From Lewinellaceae bacterium (GTDB lineage Bacteria; Bacteroidota; Bacteroidia; Chitinophagales; Saprospiraceae): DNA of 64,000 nt. Below, piece by piece: positions 25,128 to 33,674 of the stretch (position 1 is the first letter of the stretch; every line of letters starts with the position of its first letter). Where the stretch lies: the NCBI GenBank assembly GCA_020636095.1, contig JACJYN010000003.1, forward strand, positions 248,001-312,000. The letters are read 5' to 3'. Made by a program: the position numbers and the translations under genes. A model generated the notes under the pieces. That model was not told the DNA's origin. It did no database searches and saw only the letters and a list, made by a program, of their open reading frames with translations.

Positions 25128-28100
25128 TCACCCCTCCACCGGCTCACTCAGCACCTGCCGCACCCTCTCATCCGTGACTACATTCCGCCTGCCCCGCTTG
25201 CTGGACAAATACGAATAGATAGACGGAATAACGTAAAGGGTCAGCAACGTAGCGAACAGCAGGCCCCCGATGACCGCAATCCCCATAGACACCCGGCTTT
25301 CCGAACCGGCGCCCAGCGCCAGCGCAATGGGCAATACGCCGAGGATGGTAGACAAGCTCGTCATCAGAATCGGGCGGAACCGGGCAGCGGCGGCGTCTTT
25401 GATCGCCTCCAGCCGTTCCAGCCCCTGCTCTTTGCGCTGGTTGGCGAACTCTACGATCAGGATGCCGTTTTTGGCCACCAGGCCGATCAGCATGATGACG
25501 CCGATCTGGCTGAAGATGTTGAGGGTCTGGCCAAAGTAGTTGAGGGATAAAACGGCGCCGGCAAGGGCCAAAGGCACCGTAAACATGATGATGAAAGGGT
25601 CGACGAAGCTTTCGAACTGTGCCGCCAGGACGAGATAGATCAAAATGAGGGCTAGTGAGAAAGCGAATACGAGGCTGGAAGAGCTTTCCGCAAAATCTTT
25701 GGACGGGCCTGACAGCTCGGTGTAGAATCCATCCCCCAGCGTTTCTTTAGCGATCTTATCCATCGCCTCAATGCCGGCTCCAATGGTTTGTCCATCGGCC
25801 AGGGCCGCTGACACGGTGGCGGAAACAAACCGGTTGAAGCGGAACAGTGTGGGAGGCGTAGTCTGCTCCTGCATGGTGATGACATTGTCCAGTTGGATCA
25901 TCTTACCATCTTTATTGCGCACATAGAGCGCGCGTACGTCAATCGGTTCATCACGTCCCTCCCGTTTCATCTGGCCGATCACCTGGTACTGCTCTCCGTT
26001 TCGGATGAAATAACCGAAACGCTGTCCGCTGAAGCCCAGTTGTAGCGTCTGGGCGATATCCAGTACGGATACGCCCAGGTCCTGGGCTTTTTGCCGGTCA
26101 ATATTGATGCTCAGTTCGGGTTTGTTGAACTTCAGGTCTACATCTACAAAGCTGAAGGTGGGGTCCTGGCTGGCAGCTTCCACGAAACGGGGCAAGGCTT
26201 CCCTCAGCTTGCTGAAGTTGGGCGCCTGTAGTACGTACTGGACAGGGAGCCCGCTTCTCCGGTTGCCGATGCTTTGTTCTTCAGAAAGAAAGGTAACGGC
26301 GCCGGTTAGTTGGCTGACCGGCCCCTGTAGCGAATTTAGAATTTCTGACTGGGACCGCTCCCGTTCCTCCGGATCGGTGAGGATCACCCAGGAAAAGGCG
26401 GAATTCACAGAGGTGGAAGCGCCAAATCCCGGAGAGGTTACGGAACCTACGCTTTCTGCCTCCGGGGCATTATCCTTGATCGTCTTTACCAGCTTCAGTA
26501 CATAGTCATCCATGTATTCAAAAGTAGAACCCTCTGGTGCGCGGGCAAAGGCGCGGATGCGGCTGCGGTCCTCGAGAGGCGCCAATTCCGAAGGAAGGTT
26601 CCGGCCGATATAATAAATCACCGCTCCGGAAATAGCCATAATGACCAACCCCAGCCACCGGGCATTCATAAACGCGTTGAGCGTAAAGCGGTAGCCGTTG
26701 GTCAGGCCGACAAAGAAGGGCTCGGTGATGCGGTAGAAAAACGGCTGCCGTTCCCGCCGCTTCAGTATTTTGGAAGCCAGCATAGGGGTCAGTGTAAGGG
26801 CTACAAAAGAGGAGATAACCACCGAACCGGCGATGACCACGCCGAACTCCCGGAACAGGCGTCCGGTAAGGCCCTGAAGAAAAATGACCGGCATGAAGAC
26901 CGCAACCAGGGCTACCGTCGTAGCAATCACCGCAAAGAAAATTTCTTTAGCTCCCAGCAGGGCGGCCTCCAAAGGTTCCATACCGGCCTCGATCTTGGCA
27001 TAGATGTTCTCCAGTACCACCACGGCGTCATCGACGACCAGGCCAATGGCCAGCACAATGCCGAGCAGCGTCAGCACGTTAATGGAAAAACCGGCAATGT
27101 ACATGATGAAAAAGGCGCCGATAAGGGAAATCGGGATCACGACCACGGGAATGATCGTCGTCCGCCAGTCACGGAGAAAAAGGAAAATGATGAGCACCAC
27201 CAGCCCAAAGGCAATATAGATCGTCTGGTTGACCTCTTCGATGGAGGCGCGAATGTACTCGGTGGTGTCAAAGCCAATACCCAGCCGGATATCTTCCGGC
27301 AGGTCCTTTTTGATCTGTTCCAGCCGCCGGTATACCTCATCGGCAATTTCGATATTGTTGGCGCCCGGCTGAGGGACGATAGCGTTGCCCACCATGGGCA
27401 CCCCATCGCGCCGCAGCACCGTTCGAAGGTTTTCCGGCCCCAATTCGGCCGTACCCACATCCCGGAAGCGGACGATCCGGCCGTTTTCTTCTTTAAGGAC
27501 CAGGTTGTTAAACTCTTCCGGGGTCACCAGCCGGCCCTTGGTTCGGACGGTCAGCTCGGTATTTACCCCTTCAATACTTCCGGAAGGCAGTTCTATATTT
27601 TCACGCCGCAACGCGTTTTGCACATCGAGGGGCGTCATATCATAAGCCGCCAGCTTCTCCGGGTCGATCCACATCCGCATGGCGTAGCGCTTGGACCCCC
27701 AGATACGGATTTCGCTGACGCCGTTGATCGTTTGCAGGCGTTCCTTGAAGATGTTATCGGCGATATCCGTCAATTCCAGCAGGGAACGCCGTTCGCTTTG
27801 AATGTTGAGAAATATGATGGGGTCGGAATCGGCATCTGCTTTGGAAACGACCGGAGGGTCGGCATCGGGGGGCAATTCCCGAACAACTCCCGAGACCTTG
27901 TCCCGCACGTCGTTGGCGGCAGTTTCCAGGTTCACTTCCAGGTTGAACTCTACAGTGATGGTACTGCGGCCGTCCCGGCTCACCGAAGTGATGGACCGGA
28001 TACCGGCAATGCCGTTGACCGCTTCTTCAATCGGTTCGGTGATTTGAGATTCTATAATGTCGGCATTGGCGCCTACATAACTGGTTGATACCGTAATGAT

Positions 28101-28229
28101 GGGCGGGTCGACGCTGGGGTATTCCCGAATGCCGAGATAAGTAAGCCCAATGATGCCAAACAGTATGATAACAATAGACATTACAGTGGCGAGGACAGGG
28201 CGTTGTACACTGAGTGAGGAAAGGCTCAT
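25128..28229 (-). CDS. RND efflux pump inner-membrane subunit (HAE1/AcrB family)
   Basis: Proton-driven exporter of drugs or other amphiphiles; 1033 residues, the standard length. The architecture is duplicated: a helix near residues 12-31, a large periplasmic loop, helices 2-6, then the same again. The proton-relay pair is visible in helix 4 as GLVVDDAVVVLE (about residue 405), and the helix 10 lysine in LIGLVAKNGILIVEF (about 925). It is encoded 13 bases after its adaptor gene and shares its transcript. No outer-membrane TolC gene is in this cluster; the one at 53716-54996 belongs to another exporter. Substrate unknown. Confidence 0.95.
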   Translation of the reverse strand: MSLSSLSVQRPVLATVMSIVIILFGIIGLTYLGIREYPSVDPPIITVSTSYVGANADIIESQITEPIEEAVNGIAGIRSITSVSRDGRSTITVEFNLEVNLETAANDVRDKVSGVVRELPPDADPPVVSKADADSDPIIFLNIQSERRSLLELTDIADNIFKERLQTINGVSEIRIWGSKRYAMRMWIDPEKLAAYDMTPLDVQNALRRENIELPSGSIEGVNTELTVRTKGRLVTPEEFNNLVLKEENGRIVRFRDVGTAELGPENLRTVLRRDGVPMVGNAIVPQPGANNIEIADEVYRRLEQIKKDLPEDIRLGIGFDTTEYIRASIEEVNQTIYIAFGLVVLIIFLFLRDWRTTIIPVVVIPISLIGAFFIMYIAGFSINVLTLLGIVLAIGLVVDDAVVVLENIYAKIEAGMEPLEAALLGAKEIFFAVIATTVALVAVFMPVIFLQGLTGRLFREFGVVIAGSVVISSFVALTLTPMLASKILKRRERQPFFYRITEPFFVGLTNGYRFTLNAFMNARWLGLVIMAISGAVIYYIGRNLPSELAPLEDRSRIRAFARAPEGSTFEYMDDYVLKLVKTIKDNAPEAESVGSVTSPGFGASTSVNSAFSWVILTDPEERERSQSEILNSLQGPVSQLTGAVTFLSEEQSIGNRRSGLPVQYVLQAPNFSKLREALPRFVEAASQDPTFSFVDVDLKFNKPELSINIDRQKAQDLGVSVLDIAQTLQLGFSGQRFGYFIRNGEQYQVIGQMKREGRDEPIDVRALYVRNKDGKMIQLDNVITMQEQTTPPTLFRFNRFVSATVSAALADGQTIGAGIEAMDKIAKETLGDGFYTELSGPSKDFAESSSSLVFAFSLALILIYLVLAAQFESFVDPFIIMFTVPLALAGAVLSLNYFGQTLNIFSQIGVIMLIGLVAKNGILIVEFANQRKEQGLERLEAIKDAAAARFRPILMTSLSTILGVLPIALALGAGSESRVSMGIAVIGGLLFATLLTLYVIPSIYSYLSSKRGRRNVVTDERVRQVLSEPVEG

Positions 28230-28242
28230 ACGGGGGTGATTT

Positions 28243-29334
28243 TTAATTCAGCTTGGTAATGGTGACATCGGCGCCGGGGCGAATCTGCAGCAGGCCGGTA
28301 GTGATTACTGTATCGCCAGGTGACAGGCCTTCCGTGACCTGGATGAGTGATTCCCGGCGCAGGCCGGTTTGCACTTCCAGCTTTTCTGCTTTTCCACTGC
28401 GGTAAACGTACACATTCTGCGTGTTCATTTCAGGAACAACCGCCTGGGTTGGAACCAGTAAGGCCTGGCCGAATTCCCGAAGGTCGACCGTAACATTGGC
28501 GAATGCTCCGGGTAAAATTTTACCATTTGGGTTGGGGGCGGAGGCTTTGAGGCGCAGGGTGCGTGTATCAGAGTCAATCTGAGGTTCTTTGGCAATAACT
28601 GTAGCCGGATAATCCCGCTCGTCTCCATCCAAACGGAATGTGATTTTGGTGCCTCGCCCAGCCAACTGGCTGTACTTTTCCGGAATGTTGAACTCCAGTT
28701 TGATGGGGTTGATGCTGACCAGGTTTACGATTGGCGTTCCCGGAGATAAATAACTACCTTCACTGACCAGCCGGAGGCCGAGCCGGCCGCTGAAGGGCGC
28801 CAGCACGACCCGCTTTTCCAACTGGGCGTCTAAGAGGGATAGCTCTGCTTTTACTTTTTCTACTTCGGCTACGGCTATTTCGTATTCCTGAAGGCTTACT
28901 CCTTCTTTTTGGTAGAGTGCTTCGAGGCGTTCTGCAATTTTCTCATTGAGGTTGCGCTGGACGACCAGCCGCTCCCGTTCCGCATTCAACTCTTCATCGT
29001 CGAGTTGGATCAGCCGGTCTCCTTTATTGACCAGGTTTCCTTCCTGGAATAGTATTTTGGTGATTTTACCCGGCACTTCGCTGGTGATGGACACCTCTTC
29101 ATTCGGCATTGTCGAGCCGTTGACGGTGATGACGTCCCTCAGTGCTTCCGGAGAAATCCTGACCGCTTCGACCGGCACGGCGGGACGGGCTTCCGGCGGC
29201 GGCGAACTGGCCTGCTCTTCTATCGGTGGTTCCGGCCCTTTCTTGCTTAGGAGGTCAGACTGGAATAAAATAAACCCTAATGCAACAATGATAATGGCTA
29301 TTAGGGCGATCGTTCGGGTGGCTCTTTTGGTCAT
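28243..29334 (-). CDS. RND pump periplasmic adaptor (membrane fusion protein)
   Basis: Links the RND pump to an outer-membrane channel. 363 residues with one N-terminal membrane helix (IALIAIIIVALGFILF, about 9-24), then a lipoyl-like half motif (VSITSEVPGKITKILFQEGNLVNKGDRLIQLD), a short helical hairpin (about 105-150) that is shorter than in AcrA, the second lipoyl half (LSLLDAQLEKRVVLAPFSGRLG), a beta-barrel and a membrane-proximal domain. First gene of the two-gene operon; the start ATG is followed directly by the charged n-region MTKRATR. No regulator lies beside it. Confidence 0.93.
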   Translation of the reverse strand: MTKRATRTIALIAIIIVALGFILFQSDLLSKKGPEPPIEEQASSPPPEARPAVPVEAVRISPEALRDVITVNGSTMPNEEVSITSEVPGKITKILFQEGNLVNKGDRLIQLDDEELNAERERLVVQRNLNEKIAERLEALYQKEGVSLQEYEIAVAEVEKVKAELSLLDAQLEKRVVLAPFSGRLGLRLVSEGSYLSPGTPIVNLVSINPIKLEFNIPEKYSQLAGRGTKITFRLDGDERDYPATVIAKEPQIDSDTRTLRLKASAPNPNGKILPGAFANVTVDLREFGQALLVPTQAVVPEMNTQNVYVYRSGKAEKLEVQTGLRRESLIQVTEGLSPGDTVITTGLLQIRPGADVTITKLN

Positions 29335-29590
29335 AAACTGTTTGAGTAAGTATCAAGTACTAAAGTTAACTCTTTTTCCCCTTACAGAGTTTATTGAAAG
29401 AGCGGGTAATGAAATATTAGAGCTTGCCCAAAATGCAACAATCGGCCTGCAAACGTCCCTTTTTCGCTTATATTTCGTTGCTGAACCAGGCTTGATAGCG
29501 CTGACTTCGGCGTGAGCTCAGCGTTCGACTATGCTCACGGCGACGTTCGAACGCTCAGTCGAATGCTATCATCCTGAACCCGCGCCTCAT

Positions 29591-29782
29591 CTAAGGGGCC
29601 GGAGAAAAATAAGTTCCCCGTTTCAGGCCAGATATTTTGTCGCTGGACAAGGCGCGAAGAACGCGCATAGCCCAGCTACGCAAGTGATGAGCAACGCAGT
29701 ACAGCGGCAAAACCTGCCTGCTCGCCGCAAGGCAGGCAGGGATCGGCATCAAATGGGGAAGTTATTCTTCGCCGGGCCCTAA
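29591..29782. mobile_element. Foldback repeat element, copy 3 (184 bp, with extra hairpin)
   Basis: Flanked by direct repeats CTAA at 29591-29594 and 29779-29782; because CTAA is not self-complementary, this supports a target duplication. Outer arms 29595-29619 and 29755-29778 pair with few mismatches; the core (29651-29698) shows GGCGCGA, CATAG, CTACG and AGCAACG. The left arm is 56 bases before the core, as in the other copies. The added length is explained by a 28-base insertion at 29713-29740 that forms its own hairpin, CCTGCCTG/CAGGCAGG. Confidence 0.78.
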
Positions 29783-29914
29783 GCAAAAAATGAACTGTTT
29801 TCGGCTTGACGGCCGAAATTTGGACAAACGCTTAACAAACTTTCCTGGCAGCAATATCCGCATATCTTCAATTACTGGGTTTCCAGCTCCAGGGTTCCAC
29901 CCTTTCAGTTTGAG

Positions 29915-29951
29915 TTGGAATAATAATCCGCATTTTTCAATATTATTCCAA
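29915..29951. repeat. Perfect 11-bp hairpin upstream of the ATP-grasp gene
   Basis: TTGGAATAATA (29915-29925) and TATTATTCCAA (29941-29951) are exact complements around a 15-base loop. It may be an operator or part of the mRNA leader; no function is shown. Confidence 0.45.
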
Positions 29952-30074
29952 AGTGGCCGGAGTTGCTGTGAACATCCGAAGTTTCAGAACCTTCTATAGC
30001 TGTGAGGCATCTGCTTGTCCACTTTGATTTTCAACCGATTTATTAACAATCTATTCTAAAATACTAAAACTTTT

Positions 30075-31295
30075 ATGGCAAACCGTTTTGCACTAATAGG
30101 CTGGAGCCTTCCCGTTATTGAAAGTATGCAGAAAGCCAAGCTGCCCTATGTTGTTGTATCATTTCCCGATTTCGAAAGTTACGCTAAAGAGCATAATATT
30201 CCCTTTGTCGGCTATCATTTGGATGAGTTTGGGAGTCATTCCAATTCTCTGGCGTTGGCCGAGCTATTGCGCCCCTACAATGTGGATGTCGCTGTGCCTC
30301 TGTATGAAGAAACCGTAGAATGGGCAGGCGCCCTGAATTCTCTTTATCGGGATGACCCCCGGGTGCTCAACCGGGCTTTCCTGTTCCGAAATAAGGCGAT
30401 GATGAAACGCAAAGCTTTACTGGGCGGGTTGCGGGTTGGCCTTTTCGAAGAAATACACAACTACGAGCAGGCCCACAAATTCCTGGACCGCCTGAATGAA
30501 GCCGAATTGCAGCTTCCGGGTGAAGATGACGCCTGGTTTCACGTCAAGCCCTTTGCTTCTGCCGGAACGGTAGGCCACCGCTTCATCAAATCCAGAGAAG
30601 ATATCGACAAAAAGATCAAACCGGCAGATTTCCCCTGCCTGGCGGAAAGCCACCTGCGCGGGCAGGAATTTTCCTGCGAGGCCTTCATCCACAAAGGCAA
30701 AGTCCGGTTCCTCAATATTACCGAGTACGTCAAACTGGGGTATTCCAATTTCATTCCTGCCGGACCCGAACTGGAAGCAAAGCGGGAACTCATCCACAAA
30801 GAAATCCAGAAGCTGGTGGATATATTCGGCATCGAGTACGGGATGATCCACCCCGAATGGTTCGTTACTGAAGATGGCAACCTCAATTTTGGCGAAGTAG
30901 CCTGCCGGATTCCAGGAGGCCACATCCTGGAACTAGCCTCAAAGGCTTATGAATTTGACGCCCTGCTGGCCTTTGTCGTCAGCCATGATCCCAGCCTGAG
31001 TGATGAAGCGCTTGACAAATTTTTCCCGCCCAAGGGCTACAAGCCCAAAAAATACTATGGCAATGTGATGGTGTTCCCTAAGAGTGGGCATATCACCCGC
31101 CTGGAAATACCGGAAGAACTGACGGAAGAACCTTACTACCTCGATAATAACCTGTTTCAGCCCCTCGGGCCGCAGAAAATCAGTGGCCGGGAAGGTTTCG
31201 GCAACCACTTTGGGACCGTTAATTTTGCAGGCGATAAGGCCGGCAGAATGAGGGAACTCCTGACGCACTACGAGGACGTTCCGTTTTATGTGTAA
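30075..31295 (+). CDS. ATP-grasp ligase
   Basis: A 406-residue member of the ATP-grasp superfamily, enzymes that activate a carboxylate as acyl phosphate and join it to an amine or thiol. The N-terminal 100 residues form a Rossmann-like pre-ATP-grasp domain (RFALIGWSLPVIESM). The ATP-binding core is seen in WFHVKPFASAGTVGHRF (about 155-171), FPCLAESHLRGQEFSCEAFI (about 190-209), and the metal-binding segment LNFGEVACRIPGG (about 275-287), where E and a following R/N-equivalent fill the usual ExN pattern imperfectly. A 60-residue C-terminal domain follows. Substrates cannot be named. It stands upstream of the papain-like gene and the racemase and may act with them. Confidence 0.8.
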   Translation: MANRFALIGWSLPVIESMQKAKLPYVVVSFPDFESYAKEHNIPFVGYHLDEFGSHSNSLALAELLRPYNVDVAVPLYEETVEWAGALNSLYRDDPRVLNRAFLFRNKAMMKRKALLGGLRVGLFEEIHNYEQAHKFLDRLNEAELQLPGEDDAWFHVKPFASAGTVGHRFIKSREDIDKKIKPADFPCLAESHLRGQEFSCEAFIHKGKVRFLNITEYVKLGYSNFIPAGPELEAKRELIHKEIQKLVDIFGIEYGMIHPEWFVTEDGNLNFGEVACRIPGGHILELASKAYEFDALLAFVVSHDPSLSDEALDKFFPPKGYKPKKYYGNVMVFPKSGHITRLEIPEELTEEPYYLDNNLFQPLGPQKISGREGFGNHFGTVNFAGDKAGRMRELLTHYEDVPFYV

Positions 31296-31604
31296 AGCAA
31301 CGGTGACACAATAGAATCTGAATAGCGCCTTCCTATATTAGGGTATCCGTCTAAGGTTGGACAGAGATTGCCTGGGTTGTATACGCCTGCCCCGAACCCG
31401 ATTCGGGGATGTACGGGCCCAACGGTGGGCCTGGAGTGTGTACGATGTACAAAGCTCCAAAAGATCGGCATCAAATGGGGAAGTTATTCTTCGCCGGGCC
31501 CTTAGAATGGTAGCTACATAAATAATATTAGGGCGCTGCTTTTTAAAAAAACCTATTCCCCGGAGCCGGTGAAAGTATCGGTTCATTCGGGAAAGCACCA
31601 GTAC
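31296..31604. other. Intergenic region made of repeat fragments
   Basis: No gene is seen. It contains a 17-base motif CGTCTAAGGTTGGACAG at 31348-31364 shared with 34971-34987, a hairpin CCCCGAA/TTCGGGG at about 31389-31407, and a 40-base fragment identical to the right end of foldback copy 3. It looks like a landing place for several mobile fragments. Confidence 0.55.
31463..31502 (+). repeat. Detached 40-bp right end of foldback copy 3
   Basis: Bases 31463-31502 are identical to 29741-29780 over 40 positions, same orientation. The core and the left arm are absent. The two copies flank the ATP-grasp gene. Confidence 0.85.
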
Positions 31605-33581
31605 ATGGAATTAACCATCAGTGAATTAGAAAGTCGGTTTCTTGAAAGTTTAACCTCGTTCAAGGTAGCGCCTTCCTTCAGTAAGAAGGATAAAAAGAGC
31701 CTCCTGCTCAGCCATGCGGATATGCTTTGCCGTACGGCTGAAGGAATTACATTCCTTTACAAATGTATTGGGGAGGCCGATGAAGCGGGCCTGTTCGAGG
31801 ATTCTGTTTGGGTGGAGCCCAGGCATCTGGTTCCCTTTCTGGTTGGAGGAACCCTGCTGGCGGGTTATCCCATTAGTACGATGGAAATATTGAGCGAGCT
31901 TCGCTTGCTGGCCATTGCTGAAAACCGGATCGAAAATCCCGCTTTCCCGGCAGAACAAGCCCGCGCCTTTTTAGAAGATATGCTGGTCGCCAATTTTGTG
32001 TTGGCGTATGAAGACTTCTCAGAAAGGGCCTGGGAAGCGTATGCCAAAGGGGAGCTGGAAAAAATCCGACTGCTGTTCGGCCTCATACACCAGCATATCT
32101 CTTTGGAAAGCCTGAAGCCCAAGGTCGCGGATGCTATAGAAGTACTATCCGCGCATCGGCCAATCGTAGTCACCAAGATAAAGCGAATGCTAGCGGTGAT
32201 CAATAAGCAAGTTCGATTGGATGAATCCCACCCTGAAGATCAAAGGCTTCTACAGTTTGTCAATGCATTGTATAGGCCGACGTCGAAGGCGCGTGAGGAA
32301 GGATCGCCCGAAAAATACCGCCAGTGGCTGGAGCAGTCCGGTAAGGCAAAAGTGAAAGCAGAAAGTAAGCAGATCGGCGCACAGATGGCCGCCACCGGGT
32401 TGGTGTCAGATTATCAATTAACACTGCTTCAATTTGTAATAGGCCGCTACCCGGAGCTGGCGCCCTTCATTTTGAATCTCGATGCCCATGGGATTGCCGA
32501 GTATGAACGGCATAAGGCTTTCGTGGCAATGCTCGTTCATGAATTCATCGTTCGGGGTAACAAACAAGCCATTTATGGCCTGGCTCGGGTATTGCAGCGC
32601 AACCTCCTGTCCAGGAAAGTCACCTGGCATGCTTTTAACCGCCTTATTCGGGTAGAGATACATCCGGAAGTCGGCAAAAATTTACTCAAGGGCAACCTTT
32701 TGGACCACGAGGCTACCCCCGCTCAATTGCTGATTGGCGGCGCCCTGTGCGCACTGGGCCAGCCGCTGGGTGTACGGCAGGGCAACAACCCTACTTGCCA
32801 GTCGGCAAGAGGGATCAGTATGTGGAGCCGGCATGCTCCGGGTAAGTTGATCAACCTTCTGATCGATGCGGCAATGACCAATAATGTAGTTTTTCGGTAT
32901 GAGGGTGAACTGATTGAGGCGGCGGCTGTGAAAGAAGGCCTAACCCGACAGTTTGACTATTCATTGGATCCCGTTTCTATTGTATTGGTTCCGCATCTCG
33001 ATAAGGTCTACAATGAAATGATGAAGCGAGCTACCGTTAAGCATCTGGGCGTTGACCCCCATGTTTCCGTAAATCCAGCTTTTTACGGGCATTGGATACA
33101 GACGGGTTTTATATCCGTTTACAACCCGGTAACCGGTTACATAGAAAATTTCGAAAACTTCGTGCGTATTTTTTACGCTTCCTTTCATCCGGAATACAAC
33201 GGGGGGTACCACCTGATCTATCCCGTTCCCCTGGGTATTTTCATTACAGACGCCAAAGCTAATATGCTCGGCTACCATGCCATTTCCCTCTTGCGCATCG
33301 AGCAATCCCCAGAGGGATCCTGGCGGGCTTATTTTTTCAATCCCAACAGTGAAGGGCGTCAAAATTGGGGACAAGCCATCCAACCGTCTGTTTCCGGAAA
33401 TGGCGAACTCCATGGAGAATCTTCTCTTCCTGTCCATCAGTTCGTATCCCGCGTTTACGCTTTTCACTACAACAATCTGCAACTGGAAGGGAAGCAGGAA
33501 GGTGTGCCCAAAGAGCCGGTAACAAAAGTCGAAAAGCTGGCTCGCGAAAGTTGGGGGCGCAAGTATTTATGGAGTATTTGA
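31605..33581 (+). CDS. Putative papain-like cysteine peptidase-fold protein
   Basis: A 658-residue protein that I do not recognise by family. I chose the ATG at 31605 over an in-frame GTG at 31569. The first 380 residues are helical with no visible motif. The C-terminal part has the order of a papain-like site: Cys398 at the start of a helix (NNPTCQSARGISMWS), His558 in LGYHAISLLRIE, and Asn579 in FFNPNSEGRQNWG, resembling the His and D/N-P-N pattern of C58-type and related peptidases or transglutaminases. No signal peptide or membrane helix is present. It may cleave or form amide bonds together with the upstream ATP-grasp ligase; this is inference from motif and position. Confidence 0.55.
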   Translation: MELTISELESRFLESLTSFKVAPSFSKKDKKSLLLSHADMLCRTAEGITFLYKCIGEADEAGLFEDSVWVEPRHLVPFLVGGTLLAGYPISTMEILSELRLLAIAENRIENPAFPAEQARAFLEDMLVANFVLAYEDFSERAWEAYAKGELEKIRLLFGLIHQHISLESLKPKVADAIEVLSAHRPIVVTKIKRMLAVINKQVRLDESHPEDQRLLQFVNALYRPTSKAREEGSPEKYRQWLEQSGKAKVKAESKQIGAQMAATGLVSDYQLTLLQFVIGRYPELAPFILNLDAHGIAEYERHKAFVAMLVHEFIVRGNKQAIYGLARVLQRNLLSRKVTWHAFNRLIRVEIHPEVGKNLLKGNLLDHEATPAQLLIGGALCALGQPLGVRQGNNPTCQSARGISMWSRHAPGKLINLLIDAAMTNNVVFRYEGELIEAAAVKEGLTRQFDYSLDPVSIVLVPHLDKVYNEMMKRATVKHLGVDPHVSVNPAFYGHWIQTGFISVYNPVTGYIENFENFVRIFYASFHPEYNGGYHLIYPVPLGIFITDAKANMLGYHAISLLRIEQSPEGSWRAYFFNPNSEGRQNWGQAIQPSVSGNGELHGESSLPVHQFVSRVYAFHYNNLQLEGKQEGVPKEPVTKVEKLARESWGRKYLWSI

Positions 33582-33674
33582 TTAATCAAAATAATGAGGT
33601 TTGAGGAGGGGTGAGATAGGTAGAGTAAAGGGTACGGAGAGGGATGCCCAACCTCATGTAAAAAGCAAAAATCA

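Larger units (their letters stand above)
29335..30074. other. 740-base intergenic region with a foldback element and hairpins
   Basis: No gene is seen. It holds copy 3 of the foldback family (29591-29782), a 17-base sequence at 29503-29519 (GACTTCGGCGTGAGCTC) that recurs inverted at 55805-55821, a compact palindromic stretch with GTTCGA repeats (29520-29565), and an 11-bp hairpin at 29915-29951. Both neighbours are transcribed away from the region, so promoters for each must lie within it. Confidence 0.6.

Noticed and set aside
24960..25130. Continuation of the FISUMP domain after the element as a functional gene
   Set aside because: Only FGGSH resembles the family and a stop follows within a few codons; it is decayed sequence.
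29713..29740. CRISPR-like repeat
   Set aside because: A single foldback (CCTGCCTG/CAGGCAGG) without repeated unit spacing or cas genes.
29531..29782. Short frame inside foldback copy 3 as a protein gene
   Set aside because: The region is an inverted repeat with a structured core; the frame is not kept in the other two copies.
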